From Amblyornis subalaris (Eukaryota; Chordata; Aves; Passeriformes; Ptilonorhynchidae), in NCBI GenBank assembly GCA_018881555.1, contig JACAXG010000105.1:372001-436000 (forward strand): DNA of 64,000 nt, read 5' to 3'. Below are positions 47,405 to 59,522 of this stretch, piece by piece. Numbering within the stretch: the first letter of the stretch is position 1; each line of letters opens with the position of its first letter. Below the pieces are notes generated by a model, which saw only the letters and a program-made list of their open reading frames with translations, searched no databases and was not told the DNA's origin. The translations under genes were made by a program, and so were the position numbers.

Positions 47405-48788
47405 CTTCTGTCTCAGAAAGGGTCTCTCCTATAACTCCTGCATGAACTTCTCTCTCCAGGTTCTGCCACGAGTCTGCTCCAGTGTGGACTGTTACGATCC
47501 AATAATTAGAGAGATGCCTCTGCCCAAATTAAGGTGCAAATGAGATCATATGCCAAAGTCAAATAGTATGGATTTTATTGAACAGTAAATGTGAGGGAGA
47601 GAGATATAGAAAGAAATAAGAAAAAGAGAAGTGTGGGGGAAACAAAGAGACTGACAGAGAGACAGATTAAGTAGAAAGATATCACCACTCTGTGGATCTT
47701 GACAGTGTCCTGCTGGTCCTCTTCTTCTGGTCTTCTCCCTGCTGGGGGTCCCATGAAACATAGAGTTCAATGGGTTAATACTTGTTCAGGTATACGTGGG
47801 GACACCCAAGCACCTCCCCTTCAGAGAGGGAGTGGGAGTGAAGTTTTACAGCTGAGACAGTTTGTGTAAGGGAAGACAACTGGCTTGATAAAAAGCACCA
47901 TCCTGTCTATGCTGGGTCTGCTTCTTATCTGGCTGGTCTGCTTCTTATCAGCCTCCGGTGGTCGATGTTCACCTCCTCTGTCTTACGTGGATCAGAGGCT
48001 TCCCCACCACACACCCAAAACCTGTCCTTCTCCTCCTTGGCTGGGGCGAAAGAGTGTGCAAACCTGGCCTCAGCAAATGACACTGTGGGCTGAGGGCTCT
48101 ACCCACTGGACCTAGCCGTGTTTAGTTCTCCTTAGACCTGAGATAATTGGACAATAGTATTACGTTTATCTTATCTCAAGTTCCCGTCACGTGGCTTAAC
48201 TCACAGTCCAAATCTCTGAAACCCGGGAGGCGTATTTGGGGATGATGGGCCTCGGTGGTCGCAGCTTCTTTGTACAGCTTGCTGCAGCAGGCAAAATCCT
48301 TCAGTGATCTTAATACTGTTTGAGACCATTATGATTTTTAAGTTTCTTACATGGACTTCCCACAGAGTCACAGCTTCCTTCGGGCATCCACCTGCTCCAG
48401 CATGGGATCCTCCATGGGCTGCAGGGGCACAGCTACTTCACCATGGTCTTCACCATGGGCTGCAGGGGATCCTCTGGTGCCTGGAGCACCTCTTCCACCA
48501 CCTTGTTTACTGACATGGATGTCTGCAGAGTTGTTCCTCTCACATATTCTCCCTCCTCTCTTCTCTGTGTGCAGTTTTCTCCTGCACATTAACATTTTCC
48601 TTTCTTGAATCTGTTATCCCAGAAGTGCTATCACTGCTGATGGGCTCAGCCCTGGCCAGTGGTGGGTCTATCTTGGAGCTGGTTGGCGCTAGCTCCATTT
48701 GATGTAGAGGGAGCTTCCAGCAGCTCTTCACTGAAGTCACACCTCAAATCTCCCTGTTACCAAAACTTTGCCATGCAAATCCAATACA
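47405..48788 (-). mobile_element. Old LTR of the 3654-4753 family, split by a later LTR
   Basis: The parts are 47405-47489 and 48357-48788, minus strand. The right part reads 'gtcacagcttccttcgggca', 'ctccatgggctgcaggggca', 'cttcaccatgggctgcaggg', 'gatgggctcagccctggcca' and 'ccaaaactttgccatgcaaa', the reverse of the G-rich LTR at 3654. The left part (ctctccaggttctgccacga and onward) continues the same consensus. The 3' (low-coordinate) end is truncated. Confidence 0.78.
47490..48351 (-). mobile_element. 862-bp solo LTR with perfect TGGAC target duplication
   Basis: On the minus strand it starts TGTAAGAAAC and ends GGATCGTAACA. TGGAC flanks it at 47485-47489 and 48352-48356, and this stretch belongs to the host LTR. 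It has a GA-rich run at 47590-47670 and a minus-strand AATAAAAT near 47573. It shares its 5' half with 55452-56438 (the 'gacctgagataa', 'tttatcttatctcaagttcc' and 'ggcgtatttgggg' blocks) and its 3' half with 2551-3109. Confidence 0.87.
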
Positions 48789-49368
48789 GCTGTGAATCCA
48801 AAAGAAAATAAAATCTTAATATTGATGAGTTTCTAATAGCTTTGCAATGTTTCTAGGACATCCTTACAATATTTACCAAATGTACATGGAAAAACAGATG
48901 AGAAAAATTTAGGAATCAGGCCCCAGTAAAACTGTCCGGAAGAATCATATTCTAGGTAGAGATGATAAATGCTTCTGTGATACTTTTGAGAAGACACAAA
49001 AGAGGCAAGAGTTTTAACATTCTCATTTTGCAAATATATAGAGGTGGAACACTTAAAGTTTGCGTAGGTACAGTTCATGTTCCACTTTTCTAAACCAAGA
49101 CAATCAAAACAGTCATATGCTCAATCAAAAAAAAGTAGTAAAGGAATGATAAGAGGTAAACAGAGTTATTAACTTCTCAGTGACTTTATGGCTCACCCAA
49201 TGATGATGAAACTCAAATGGTATTCCATAAATATAATGAACTGCATAATAACCAGCAACAAATGTTGATAAACTATTAAGATGCATATATCATATATGAT
49301 TAAGGAATAAATGATGAGTAAAAAATTTCTCAGCCCAATCTCAGTACCTGTAGTCTAAGCTGCATGCA
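48789..49368. other. Unique AT-rich sequence
   Basis: No gene or repeat was recognised. Confidence 0.5.
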
Positions 49369-50028
49369 TGTTTTAACCCCAGCCAACAATAAAGCCCCAC
49401 ACAGCTGCTCACATGCCAATGGGATCACGTAGAGAATTAGAAGAGAAAAAACTAGAGAACTCGTGGGTTGAGATAAAGACAGCTTAATAGGGAAACCAAG
49501 AGCTGTGCACACAAGCAAAGAAAAACAAATAATCTACTGCTTCCCATGGGCAGGCAGATGCTGAGCCATCTCCAGGAGAGCAAGGCTCCATCACGTGTAA
49601 TAGTGACTTGGGAAGACAAATGCCATCACTACAAACATCCCCCCTCTTCCTCCTTCTTTCTTCCACTTTATATACTGACCATGATGTCATATGGTATGGA
49701 ATATGCAGATTTCACAGATTTCACAGAATATTCTGAGTTGGAAGGAATCCACAAGGATCATTGTATCCAACTCCTAAGTGAATGGCCCTTTGGTCAGGTT
49801 GGGCCACCTGTCCTCGTTGTGTTTCCTCCCAACCTCCCATGCACCCCCAACCTCCTTACCAGTGTGGCAGCATGAAAAGCAGAAAAGGCTTTGGCTCTGT
49901 GCAAGTCCTGCTCAGCAGTAATAAAAACATCCCTGAGTTATCAACACTGTGTTCAGCACAAATCCAAAACAGAGCCCCATACTAGCCACTGTGAAGAAAA
50001 TTAGTCTACCTCATCCAAAACCAGCACA
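49369..50028 (-). mobile_element. Solo LTR, outer-provirus family, carrying a CR1 chip
   Basis: The plus strand starts TGTTTTAACCCCAGCC and ends AAAACCAGCACA. It aligns along its length with 45030-45635, apart from an extra ~80 bp at 49705-49784. The minus-strand TATA region is near 49673 (tatatactgac) and the minus-strand AATAAA-like region is near 49488. The frames at 49484-49985 lie in it. No target duplication was found. Confidence 0.82.
49705..49784 (-). mobile_element. CR1 3'-end chip inserted in the LTR
   Basis: The text 'tttcacagaatattctgagt', 'tggaaggaatccacaaggat' and 'ccaactcctaa' is the reverse of the CR1 3' end with octamer units (cacagatttcacagaat). It lies exactly where the sister LTR at 45030 reads straight through. 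Confidence 0.82.
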
Positions 50029-50536
50029 GTACGTCACATAATTTATTCTGAAATAAGGCAGAATTTGTGAGCAACATGTCATTTGAGCTTATGCATCTGT
50101 CTCAAGGGACAACACTGCATGAGATCCCCGAGTTTAAACAAGAGAGTCCTGTCATGGGACACCAGGATGTGAGACCCTTCTCAGATGTAAAAATCTCTGT
50201 TTTCTACGTTCTTCTACGAAAATAGGAACACTCTTTTCCCTCCACTTGAAACTGGGTTAGAGTTCAGCCAGGAACACAATCATGGCATCAGCTGGTGGAC
50301 AGGCAAGAGGAAATGCTGGGTGTATCTCTGCTGAACATGTAGTCAATTACACGTAACTGACCTATTTAAAAAAGAAAACTCCTTGTTTGCTTTGATATTG
50401 GAATGAATAGGAACTTCGTTTATTCTTGAAAAAGTTGTTCTTAAGCAATAGCTATGTGATCTGCTAAGTATAGGTAGTATAGGTTCATAACTCCATACCT
50501 TGCAGGTAAACCAATTAATTAACATTTATCAAGTTG
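50029..50536. other. Unassigned sequence
   Basis: No gene or repeat was recognised. Confidence 0.5.
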
Positions 50537-50990
50537 TGTTGAGGAATACATTCAGTGCAGGTAGCTCTGTGTGCAATTGCAGTGTGAGCTGCAGGTTGAG
50601 CTCTGGGTGGCAGGAGCCCAAGGCAAGAGGTCCTGAGCTGGTGCCAATCCTTCACACAACGAAGTGCATGGGAACCCATGGCACCAGCCAGGTGACTGGA
50701 CACTCAGAGACACAGCAGGAGACAAGGACTCAGCAGAAAGACCCCAGACTATTGCATGCATAGACTGTAAGAGTATAAAAGCCCAGGGACTCTTTTGTTT
50801 AGGGTCCCTCCTTGGAGGCACCAGCACAAGTGTTTGCTGCACCATGATTAAATTATTTTAAGGATCCAGAGGTCTCAGACTCCACTATGGGAAACTGAGG
50901 GCCAAGCCATTGAGGAAACCTTGTCCAACTGTGTGGGTGTGGTGTATGTAAGGAGTCAAGTGAGGCATTCACTGGAGGTCACTGGAGCTG
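50537..50990 (+). mobile_element. LTR-like element, same family as 14640-16463
   Basis: It starts TGTTGAGG. A TATA box (gtataaaagcccag, near 50772) is followed by 'tttagggtccctccttggaggcacc', homologous to the split LTR at 14640, then 'attaaattat'. The 3' limit is uncertain and may reach about 51100. The frames at 50500-50861 lie in it. Confidence 0.55.
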
Positions 50991-52148
50991 CCAGCTGTGA
51001 AGGGGCTTCACTTCCAGCACTGAAAGTCTCTAGTGGTGCAAGTGTGACTGCCAGAGCATCTCCTGAATGGTCAGACAGGGAAGTTTCCTTAACACTTGAA
51101 TAAATAGCATGACGACAACAATTATATTTAGCACTGAAGGTCTATCATGTTTTTACATTAATATTTAAGAATACAAGGAGGAAAGTCCACCCTACAAAAA
51201 TTGTTAACAGCTTGAGCGTTTTTGAGTCTATATATTTGTCAATAGAGAAAACATATAAGCATTCTAAAAATTCTAAAAATATAAAAGGCTGTGAAATTTT
51301 TTTATATGATGGGGTTTTTGAGGTGCAAATAAATTTTGCCCATACTTTAAAGGCTGATCATGGCTTACTTATATTTGCTTTGTCTAGTGAGCTGCAGTGG
51401 AACTGTCTACACAGAAAGATGAATTTATGCTTGGGGTAAAGCTTCTTGATAAATTAATTTGAGGATACCCTGCTAGAGCTAGTCATTGAATAATCAGCTT
51501 TTTCAGAAAGAAAAAGGTTTACAATACTCACTAAAGTCATATGGCTAAACAGATTAAGTAAATCCTCTACTGGAAAGTTTAATGTTCTTGTTAGCATAAG
51601 ATCAGACATTTGTCTTGGACTTTATTAGACTAAAGAGAAAAAATTCTATCATCATGTTTTCTTCTTGCTGTTGTCCCAGGAAAGAATGCAAAGAAATTTT
51701 TATTAAACACTTATGTAAAAAATACATGCATTCTGCAAAGAGTTAAAATTTGTTTTATCAGTAAAATTCATTTTCATGCTATGTCTAAATCACTAGTTTA
51801 AGAATGTTAATATTTTACAATCAGTAAGTATCTAAACACTATACTCAGTGTTTATGCTGTATGTTTTATCGAAAAGCTCCGTTATTGATTTTTTAGCATT
51901 AATAGTAAAGAGGTCATTTACAAGTTGCAGAATGCAGGTGTGCTTCTCTGACCCAGTGTTTTACAAATAAGCTAGGTGATGTTTTATTTCACAGGCTGAA
52001 AGAATCTAGTATATTACTGTCAGCCCCAATTATTTGAAAATAGTAAATAACCCATAAATCTTTAAACTTTTTTTTTGTGTGCATGCATGCGTGTGCACCT
52101 TGGCTTTACTTCAGGGTTTTTGTCTTGTGTGTTTGCTTTTTGTTTTGG
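50991..52148. other. Unassigned AT-rich sequence
   Basis: No gene was recognised. The first ~100 bp may still belong to the preceding LTR. Confidence 0.45.
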
Positions 52149-52555
52149 TGTCCTGGTTCCAGCCAAGACAGGGTTGATTTTTGCAGCAGCCAGGAGGGGC
52201 ATGGCAAAGACCCTGAGGTTATTCTATACCACCCCACCCCATGCGAAGTAGGGTCACTTCTTTTTGTGTTTTGCCAGAGCGTCTGGTTAAGTAGCTGAGT
52301 TCCACATGGTGAGCAGTCACATGTGAATCATTCGCCTCTCTTGTGCACTCTACCATCAGTATTGTTACTCTTTGTTTTTGTTATTTAATTGCTGCTTCCA
52401 GTAAGTTGATTTTATCTCGAACTGTGATCTTTACCTTTTTGTGCCTCCATTCTCCTCTGCATGCTGCCATAGGAGCAGGAGGGGGGAAGTGAGCAAGCAC
52501 TGTTTTCAGGAGGAAGGAAAAATTGGGGAATACCATTCTTCAACCGCAATATTTG
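52149..52555 (+). mobile_element. Solo LTR, family shared with 6960-7345
   Basis: It starts TGTCCTGGTTCCAGCC and contains 'gacagggttgatttttgcag', 'gaatcattcgcctctcttgt', 'gttgattttatctcg' and 'ggaagtgagcaagcac'. The 3' end is unclear. No target duplication was read. Confidence 0.75.
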
Positions 52556-55446
52556 GGGGTTTTGTTTTGCCTTTTTAAATTACTGTGTGAAAATATGAGG
52601 GCAGATTATTTGCTGTTGTGTTTTTTGGTTCATATAACGCACCTAAAGCAGTTTTCAAACTTTCTTTTAGTGTCTTGAAAAGTAGAACTTTCAAAAAGTA
52701 TGTCAGACTATTTAGTCAAGTAGTATGACTCCAGAAGCTAATGCTTCAGATCACAGTTAATGAAGGCTGAATCTCTATGATCACTGGATTTTCCAAACTA
52801 CAAGATGCTGAAAGTTTGTTTGTTATCTTTTCACAGTATTGAGGTATTCACTTAAACCATTTGGTGCAAATCTCAGGGAAATACAGCAATAAACTCTTTT
52901 CTGTACAAATGACATTATCCAGAAAAATCTGAGTAAAACAGCAATTTAGCCAGCTGTCTATTTTTCACAAAATATGTAGATAGTTGATATCCTTGAAGCT
53001 TCTGCTCTTCTGCCAGATTTGCTTAAAGAAAACAATCTTTCAAAATTATTCAGAAAGGGCACAGATGAACACAGATGGACCCACACAGGAAATCATGCTA
53101 ATTACCCCTGATGTGGCACTGCTTTTGAATTCTGAACAGTTTTAAAAAATGTATGTGAAAATCCATGAAGGAAGGATGAATGAAAATCTCCATTTCAGAT
53201 AAATTGCCAGGAGGAAAAAGAGATAGCTAGCTATTGCTCGGGAAGCACCTATTTCTCAGCCTTGCACAGCTGGTTCAATAGCAAAGGATGTACAATTCCA
53301 GCACTGGTGTTCCAGACCATCCAGCTCTACCTGCTACATAGATGATGATGTGTGATTGAGTACATTTCTGACACAATGACTTAAAGGCTTACCCTGGCAT
53401 ACTGCCCCTATCATTGCACAAATAGAAGTGAACTCTGTGTCCACAAAATAGCTGTTATATCAATGAAGGAAAAGTTTTACTATTGAGTATAGCACATCTC
53501 CCCATCCCCATCTGTCTTTGTGAGGTTAAAGAAAGATCCTGAGCTGTTGCTCAATACCATCACTATTCTGGTCAGGTCTGAATTCAACCTTGATTAAAGC
53601 ACACTGTTCTCAAGGCATGGATCTTTAGCTGTTTTCTCTGCTATTCTGAAGCATTGCACAGGAAGCTTAGCAGGGAACAAATAGCCTGCCTTTGAAATGC
53701 AGGTGTTGGTGATGTTTCTGAACTGGTACAGCATTTCATTAAAGTTGACAAAGATCTATTGGATCATCAGGTCAACCTTTCTGAATCAGCAGTCTATTTC
53801 TCTGAAATAAAGGCTTTATCTCCTGAAGCTTTAGCTTCTGTTTAATAGCACTACTCCAAGAGCAGAATCATTAGGAAGACTTGTCTAATGAGTCCATTCA
53901 TATTCTCAGTGGAAGGAATCCATCTAGTTAAAAGACCAACAGATCTTTTCTTATTCTGGTTAATGAACTGAGGGGTCCAGTCAAACAGCAAATAATCATT
54001 TATAATTTAAATCTGCACAAAAAGATGAATGGAAGCTTCAATGAAGTTTATGTTCTTGTCAACTTGTCAATGCAACCTACAGGATGATCCATACTCACAG
54101 GGAAATAAAAAAGCACTTCTGCTGTTTTTCTCCCAACAGGGATATCACCATTTGATCAAAGACTTCGCACTGAGTTGAGCACTCTCTAGCCAGAAAAATT
54201 GCGACTTCAGCTGATAGCCAGATATGGCTTTCTGCCTTGTGGTATCTTCTGTCTTTCACAGTGCAACATAAGCTTTCAAAATGCATCTAACAGTACAAAA
54301 AATATTGAAAAAGAGTTTTCATTGCTCTTTTCTTTCCAATGGCTTTATGTTTCCCTCTTGCTAGCTCTTCCCCTAGTATTTTCAAAGGGTTTGTCATTTA
54401 GGCCATCACTTCAGAACATCAATAGCAACAACAAAGTCTCAGTGAAGGTAGTGATTCATTTGGAAATATCTGCTTTATGGTCTGGATTCTCTTTACAGTA
54501 TTAGTCAGTGTATTTATTTCCAAGTTTTAAGTTAATTTCAGTGCTTTCAGTGTATTTATATAATTTTATGTGAGTTATAGAGTGGATGGCATTGCTTACT
54601 GTGTTTTTATGCAGTACAAAAATTAGTTTAAAGACCCTTTTTTAAGGCTTCAGTACCAGTCAAATCCTGCATTCTTTCCTTTTTTTTTTTTGCTCCTTGG
54701 TATCTGAATGTCCTGAATAAAATATGTTGTCCTTAGCTATATAACTTACCCAAATATTTGCAAAGATTGATTGCAAATATTTCTTGATCCAACATGTATC
54801 AGTGTGATTAAAGTAATGGATTAATCAGATGTGTTCCTGCACTCTCAACACCCATTAACTAAACACTTACTCTTATTCTTTGACCTGTTATTAGATGAGT
54901 GTTGTCATAGGAAGAAAAGTATTGGAAGCTATTTCTATTCTTCAGTGCTAGTACTTGCATGCTTTATTTATATAGCAGATATGGCCATGGCCCTTATGAT
55001 CTTTACTGCAGAGATTGGAGCTCTCTACTGGTCTGAGAAGTCAAGAGAATCAGCCATTTTTCTGAAATGACTATTAAACACGTGGCAGTAGAATCTTAGC
55101 CTGGAGAGGAGAGAAAAGAACAAAGAGAAAATATAGTGACAGCTGACTATGCTAATATTGACAGTTTAACTGAGATGATGAGGTAAAAAGTTCACATAAT
55201 GTTATCATAACTCTGGAAAAAGCATCAGCTTTTATTTCAACACTATGTACACAAAGCGTGACCTGTGGTATCTTAAAGAGAGCCTCATCTATTAATGACT
55301 ATTTTTATATCATATATACCCTGCATTTTATGTCTCTCATTTTGTGTTTTTCCATTCACAGTTTAGAAAAAACACATATCCTCAAGCTTAAACAAATTGA
55401 TTTAAAGAGAAAAAAAATCCTTAAGAAAATTAGTGAAGCTGATTGA
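52556..55446. other. Unique AT-rich sequence
   Basis: No gene or repeat was recognised. Confidence 0.5.
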
Positions 55447-55451
55447 CTTAT

Positions 55452-56438
55452 TGTTGTGATTATCAAGAGATGCCTTTGCCCAAATTAAGGTTCAAATGAA
55501 ACCATATGCCAATGTCAATAGGACAGATGTTATTTAACAGTAAATGTAAGGTAGAGAGACAGAAAGAAAAGTGAGGAGAGAGAGAAAGAGACACATTAAG
55601 CAGAAGATACCACCCGTGGATCCAGTGGTATCCTGTTGATCCTTCTTCACCCTGGGCTTCTCAGTGGTGGGGGTCTCAAGGTTGCTCAAAACTTTTCAAT
55701 AGCTATACGTTTTAGCAAACAAAGGAATTAATGGTTATTGGGTACTCAGTTTTCTTATTCTATTGATTCTAAATGATTCTAAATCAATTCTAAATGATTC
55801 CCTTGCTTCTAATGCTAGTTAGTTGGCATGCTCAGTCTTTCTCTTCTTTTGGGTTGGTGGGTTGTGAGTTGGTGGGTTATGATCTCCCCCTGTCAGAATT
55901 ATCTTTTACACAGTCTGAGCTGATTTCAACACAGTTGCTGAGTTGGTGTTCCTCATGGCACATAAATTCTGCATTCTTTATGTCCATTATCAGTGATACA
56001 TTCTTCTCCCCCAGTTTTGAGATACATTCTTCTGCCCCCTTGGTCTGAGATAACACCGGGACAATAATACCACATTTATCTTATCTCTAGTTCCCATCAT
56101 GATGACTTAAATTACAGTCCAACTACTGGATATCCACAGAGGCATATTTGGGGGATGGGTGTGTGTGTGCTTTGGTGGTCACAGATGCCATCTGTCCCAT
56201 AACTTGGGGTGATCTTTATTTGACGGTGATATGTGCACAAGCAACTGCTTCTTTACACAGTTTGCCGCAGTGGGAATTTTTGTCTGGATGCATTACCCAA
56301 GATGTGCTACCCAAATCTCGCCTCTGCTGAGCCTGGAGTTAGTGCCATCCTATTGCTCTATTTGGTGCTTATCTCATGGCAAAGTCCTTCTGTGGCCCCA
56401 ACTGTGACATAAGCAGCTGTGATCTTTGAGTCCTTACA
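55452..56438 (-). mobile_element. 987-bp solo LTR with perfect CTTAT target duplication
   Basis: On the minus strand it starts TGTAAGGACTC and ends AATCACAACA. CTTAT flanks it at 55447-55451 and 56439-56443. It belongs to the 47490 family: 'gagatgcctttgcccaaatt', 'catatgccaatgtcaatag', a GA-rich run at 55553-55595, 'tttatcttatctctagttcc' and 'ggcatatttggggg'. A short 'attctaaatg' tandem lies at 55766-55799. A CR1 piece starts within a few bases of the right duplication. Confidence 0.87.
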
Positions 56439-56443
56439 CTTAT

Positions 56444-57395
56444 TAAAGCCCCATGGCTCAGTATTTGGGCCAGTCCTGTTTAATATCTTTATACATCACC
56501 TGGACAAGGAGATCGAGTCCACCGTTAGTCAATTTGCAGATAACATTAAACTGGGTGGGAGTGTTTATCTGCTGGAGGGTAGGAAGACACTGCACAGAGA
56601 TCTGGATAGGCTGGATTGATGGGCTGAGGCCAATGGTATGATTTCAACAAGGTGAAGTGTCGGGTCCTGCCCTTGGGTCACAACAACCTCACGCAAAGAT
56701 ACAGGCTGGGGGCAGAGCGGCTGGAAATCTGACCAGCGGAAAAGGACCTGGGGAAGCTGGTCAGCGACTGTATGAACATGAGCCATCAGTGTGCCCAGGT
56801 GGCCAAGAAGGCCAATGGCGTCCTGGTCTGTACCAGCAATAGTATGGCCACCCAGCCTAGAGAATTGATTGTCTCTCTGTACTCAGCACTGGTGAGTGCT
56901 GTTTCGAGTTTGGGCCCCTCACTACAAGAAAGATATTGAGGTGCTGGAGTGGGTCCAGAGAACGGCAATGAAGCTGGTGAAGCAAGAAAGAAAGGCATAT
57001 GAGGAGCAGCTGTAGAACCTGGGTTTGTTTATCCTGGAGAAAAGGAGGCTCAGGGGAAACCTCTCTCTCTGCAACTACCTGAAAGGAGGCTGCAGCCGGG
57101 TGGGGGTTGTTCTCTTCTCCCAGGCAACCAGCGACAGGACAGGAGGAAATGGTCTCAAGCTGCACCAGGTTGGACATCAGGAAGAATTTCGTCACTAAAA
57201 GGGTGGTCAAGCATCAGAACAGGCTGCCCAAGGAGCTGATGGAGTCACCATCCCCGGAAGTATTAATGAAATGACAGAACATGGCACTTAGTGCTATGAT
57301 TTAATTGACGTGGTGGTGATCGGTCAAAGCTTGGACTCAATGATCCTGGAGGTCTTTTTCCAACCTTATTGATTCCATGATAATATGATTCTTTA
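56444..57395 (+). mobile_element. CR1 LINE, RT palm to 3' end
   Basis: It starts at the RT motif [20 protein letters not shown] and passes the second catalytic box, which here reads FADN instead of the usual [FY]ADD. It then runs to the end of ORF2 and the 3' UTR: 'cctcactacaagaaagatat', 'gtgggtccagagaacggcaa', 'ttggacatcaggaagaattt', 'cttggactcaatgatcctgg', 'attgattccatgataatatg'. It has several frame breaks and stops and a 5' truncation. It is a dead copy, the longest CR1 in the window. Confidence 0.92.
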
Positions 57396-58196
57396 GTGTA
57401 CCATTTTCATGATGGTATATAATTGTTTCTTTAATTACCATAGAGTTTTTGCCTCAACAATCTTGCCTGAGAGGCTTGATCTACACTTTAATGATTCTGC
57501 TTATGAAAAAAAATAATTTCTTCACATATGTTTAAATGTTATTTGTCTTTAAATTCCCTTGAACCTCTTTGTCCTACTGGTAATTATATTAGCTGGAAAA
57601 AAATAACAAAATAACTAATATCAGGATACAGTTCCTGATTTTTACAGAGGACTTTAATAAAATTCCCTTTATCTGTACTATGCAGTTTAAAAATAAACAA
57701 AGATTAATAGTACCTTATTTTGTGCAAGCCTGGGGTTAATCTTATAATTCTCATTTCTCCACAGTGTTAAGCTACATATGATCATTTCATTTAAATCAGC
57801 AAGGAAAAAATAGGAAAAGAAAATAACAATAAAACCAAACACAAAATCCAACAAAAACACCAGTCCTCAAATTCCTCTTTATAATCCAGATATGCTGTGA
57901 GGTTTTGCACTTTGCTATATGCTAAAAAGTGCATGTGGATTTTTTGAAATTCACTTGCATTTAATTTCTACTTTAAAAGTTTGGGGTTTTTATGAGACTG
58001 TACTTTCTTGGTATTTTGACATTAAAGCTGTAATAGGCCAGAACTGTTTACATTCACCCTTGTGTCACAGTCTTGGAAAGATACAGACTTGTACAACCTG
58101 TGTGCTTCGGTGGAATGTCCAGAAGAGGTGGCTTAAACTACCATTGTTAGAAAAACAGTCTGATCTTTGATGTGGAGATATTTAGGAAAGGGCTAT
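57396..58196. other. Unique AT-rich sequence
   Basis: No gene or repeat was recognised. Confidence 0.5.
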
Positions 58197-58198
58197 CA

Positions 58199-58200
<2 letters not shown>

Positions 58201-58236
<36 letters not shown>

Positions 58237-58257
58237 ATCTAATCTAATCTATCTATC
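58201..58257 (+). repeat. Microsatellite (TCTA)n with an (AATCT)3 interruption
   Basis: Nine uninterrupted TCTA units (58201-58236) are followed by three AATCT units and two more tetramers. The pure tract is long enough to be polymorphic. Confidence 0.95.
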
Positions 58258-58717
58258 ACCTTCTTTCTACTTCCTTTTGCTGTGCTTTTCTTTGAGACAA
58301 TTCAAAATGAATATTGCTGCAGAGGAGCAGAGCTGTGCTACTTCTACTCATGAGGATACAGCCCAGGTCCTCATGTTATTTAACCATGTCAGTCTCAGAA
58401 ATGTTTTCTCAGAAGGTGCTTGTGTGATACAAAAAGTGTCCCTAGGCCCATTTAATTTCCCATTTTCAATTTGAGAAGCAATTTTGACTTCCATGAAGAC
58501 CCATTGTTTGCTGTTTCAGTTGCAAAGTGACTGTATCTAGTGACACAGGGATAAAAGAAAGTAATCCTGCTAGTTTATTAAATAAAGTTGAAGACAGTTC
58601 AGCTGGAGGAAAAAATGGGCATAAGTTCAGATATAAGTATTTTGGAGGCTCAGTGGTGCCCAATGACTATATTAAGATATTTAAATGGGTCCTGTTTATT
58701 TCAAAATTCATCATATA
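58258..58717. other. Unassigned sequence
   Basis: No gene was recognised. The frames are short and overlap. Confidence 0.5.
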
Positions 58718-59522
58718 ATTATAGAATCGTAGAATGGCTTGAGTTGGAAGGGACCTTAAAGATCATCTGGTTCCAACCCAACTGCTAGTGGACAGAGACA
58801 TCTTTCGCTAGACCAGGTTGCTCAGAATACCACCCAGCCTGGCCTTGAAGAATTCCAGGGATGAAAGTTCCACAACTTCTCTGGGCAAACTGTTCCAGCA
58901 CCTCACCACCCTCATAGTAAAAAATTTCTTCATAATATCTAACCTAAACCTACTCTCTTTCCATTTGAAACCATTTCCCCTTGTCCTGTAACTATATGCC
59001 CTTGTAAAAAGTCTGGCTCCATCCTTCTTGTAGGCTTCCTTCAGGTACTGGAAAGCAGCAATTAGGTGACCCCAAAGCCTTCTCTTTCAGGCTAAACAAT
59101 CCCAGTTCTCCCAGTCTTTCCCCACGTGAGATGTGCTCCAACTTTCTGACCATCATGGTGGCCTCCCCTGGACTCACTCCAACAGGTTGATGTCCTTCCT
59201 GTGATGGGGCCCAAGAGCTGGATGCAGCACTCCAGGTGAGGTCTCACCAGAGAGGAGCAATGGGGTAGAACCCCCTCCTTTGCCCTGCTGGCCACGCTGC
59301 TTTTGATGCAGTCCAGGATACAACTGGTTTTCTGGGCTGTGAGTGCACTTTGCCTGCTCATGTCCATGCACCCCAAGTCCTTCTCGGCAGGGCTGCTCTT
59401 GATCTCTTCATCCCCCAGCCTGTGTTGATACAGGGGGTTGCCCTGACCCAGGTGCAGCACATTGCACTTGATCTTGTTAAACCTCATGACGTTCCCACCA
59501 GCCCACTTCTTGAGCTTGTCCT
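58718..59522 (-). mobile_element. CR1 LINE, end of ORF2 and 3' UTR
   Basis: From the plus strand: 'atagaatcgtagaatggctt' (octamer 3' end), 'gagttggaagggaccttaaa', 'caccacccagcctggccttg', 'ctgttccagcacctcaccac', 'gcagcactccaggtgaggtc', 'ggtgcagcacattgcacttg'. The minus frame 59487-59092 is a residue of the ORF2 C-terminal part and its flank. It is 5'-truncated near 59522. Confidence 0.92.

Noticed and set aside
56419..57210. Several frames read as a reverse transcriptase gene
   Set aside because: They are broken pieces of a 5'-truncated CR1 with FADN in place of [FY]ADD, not an active gene.
58201..58257. CRISPR-like or regulatory repeat array
   Set aside because: A simple tetranucleotide microsatellite without spacers.
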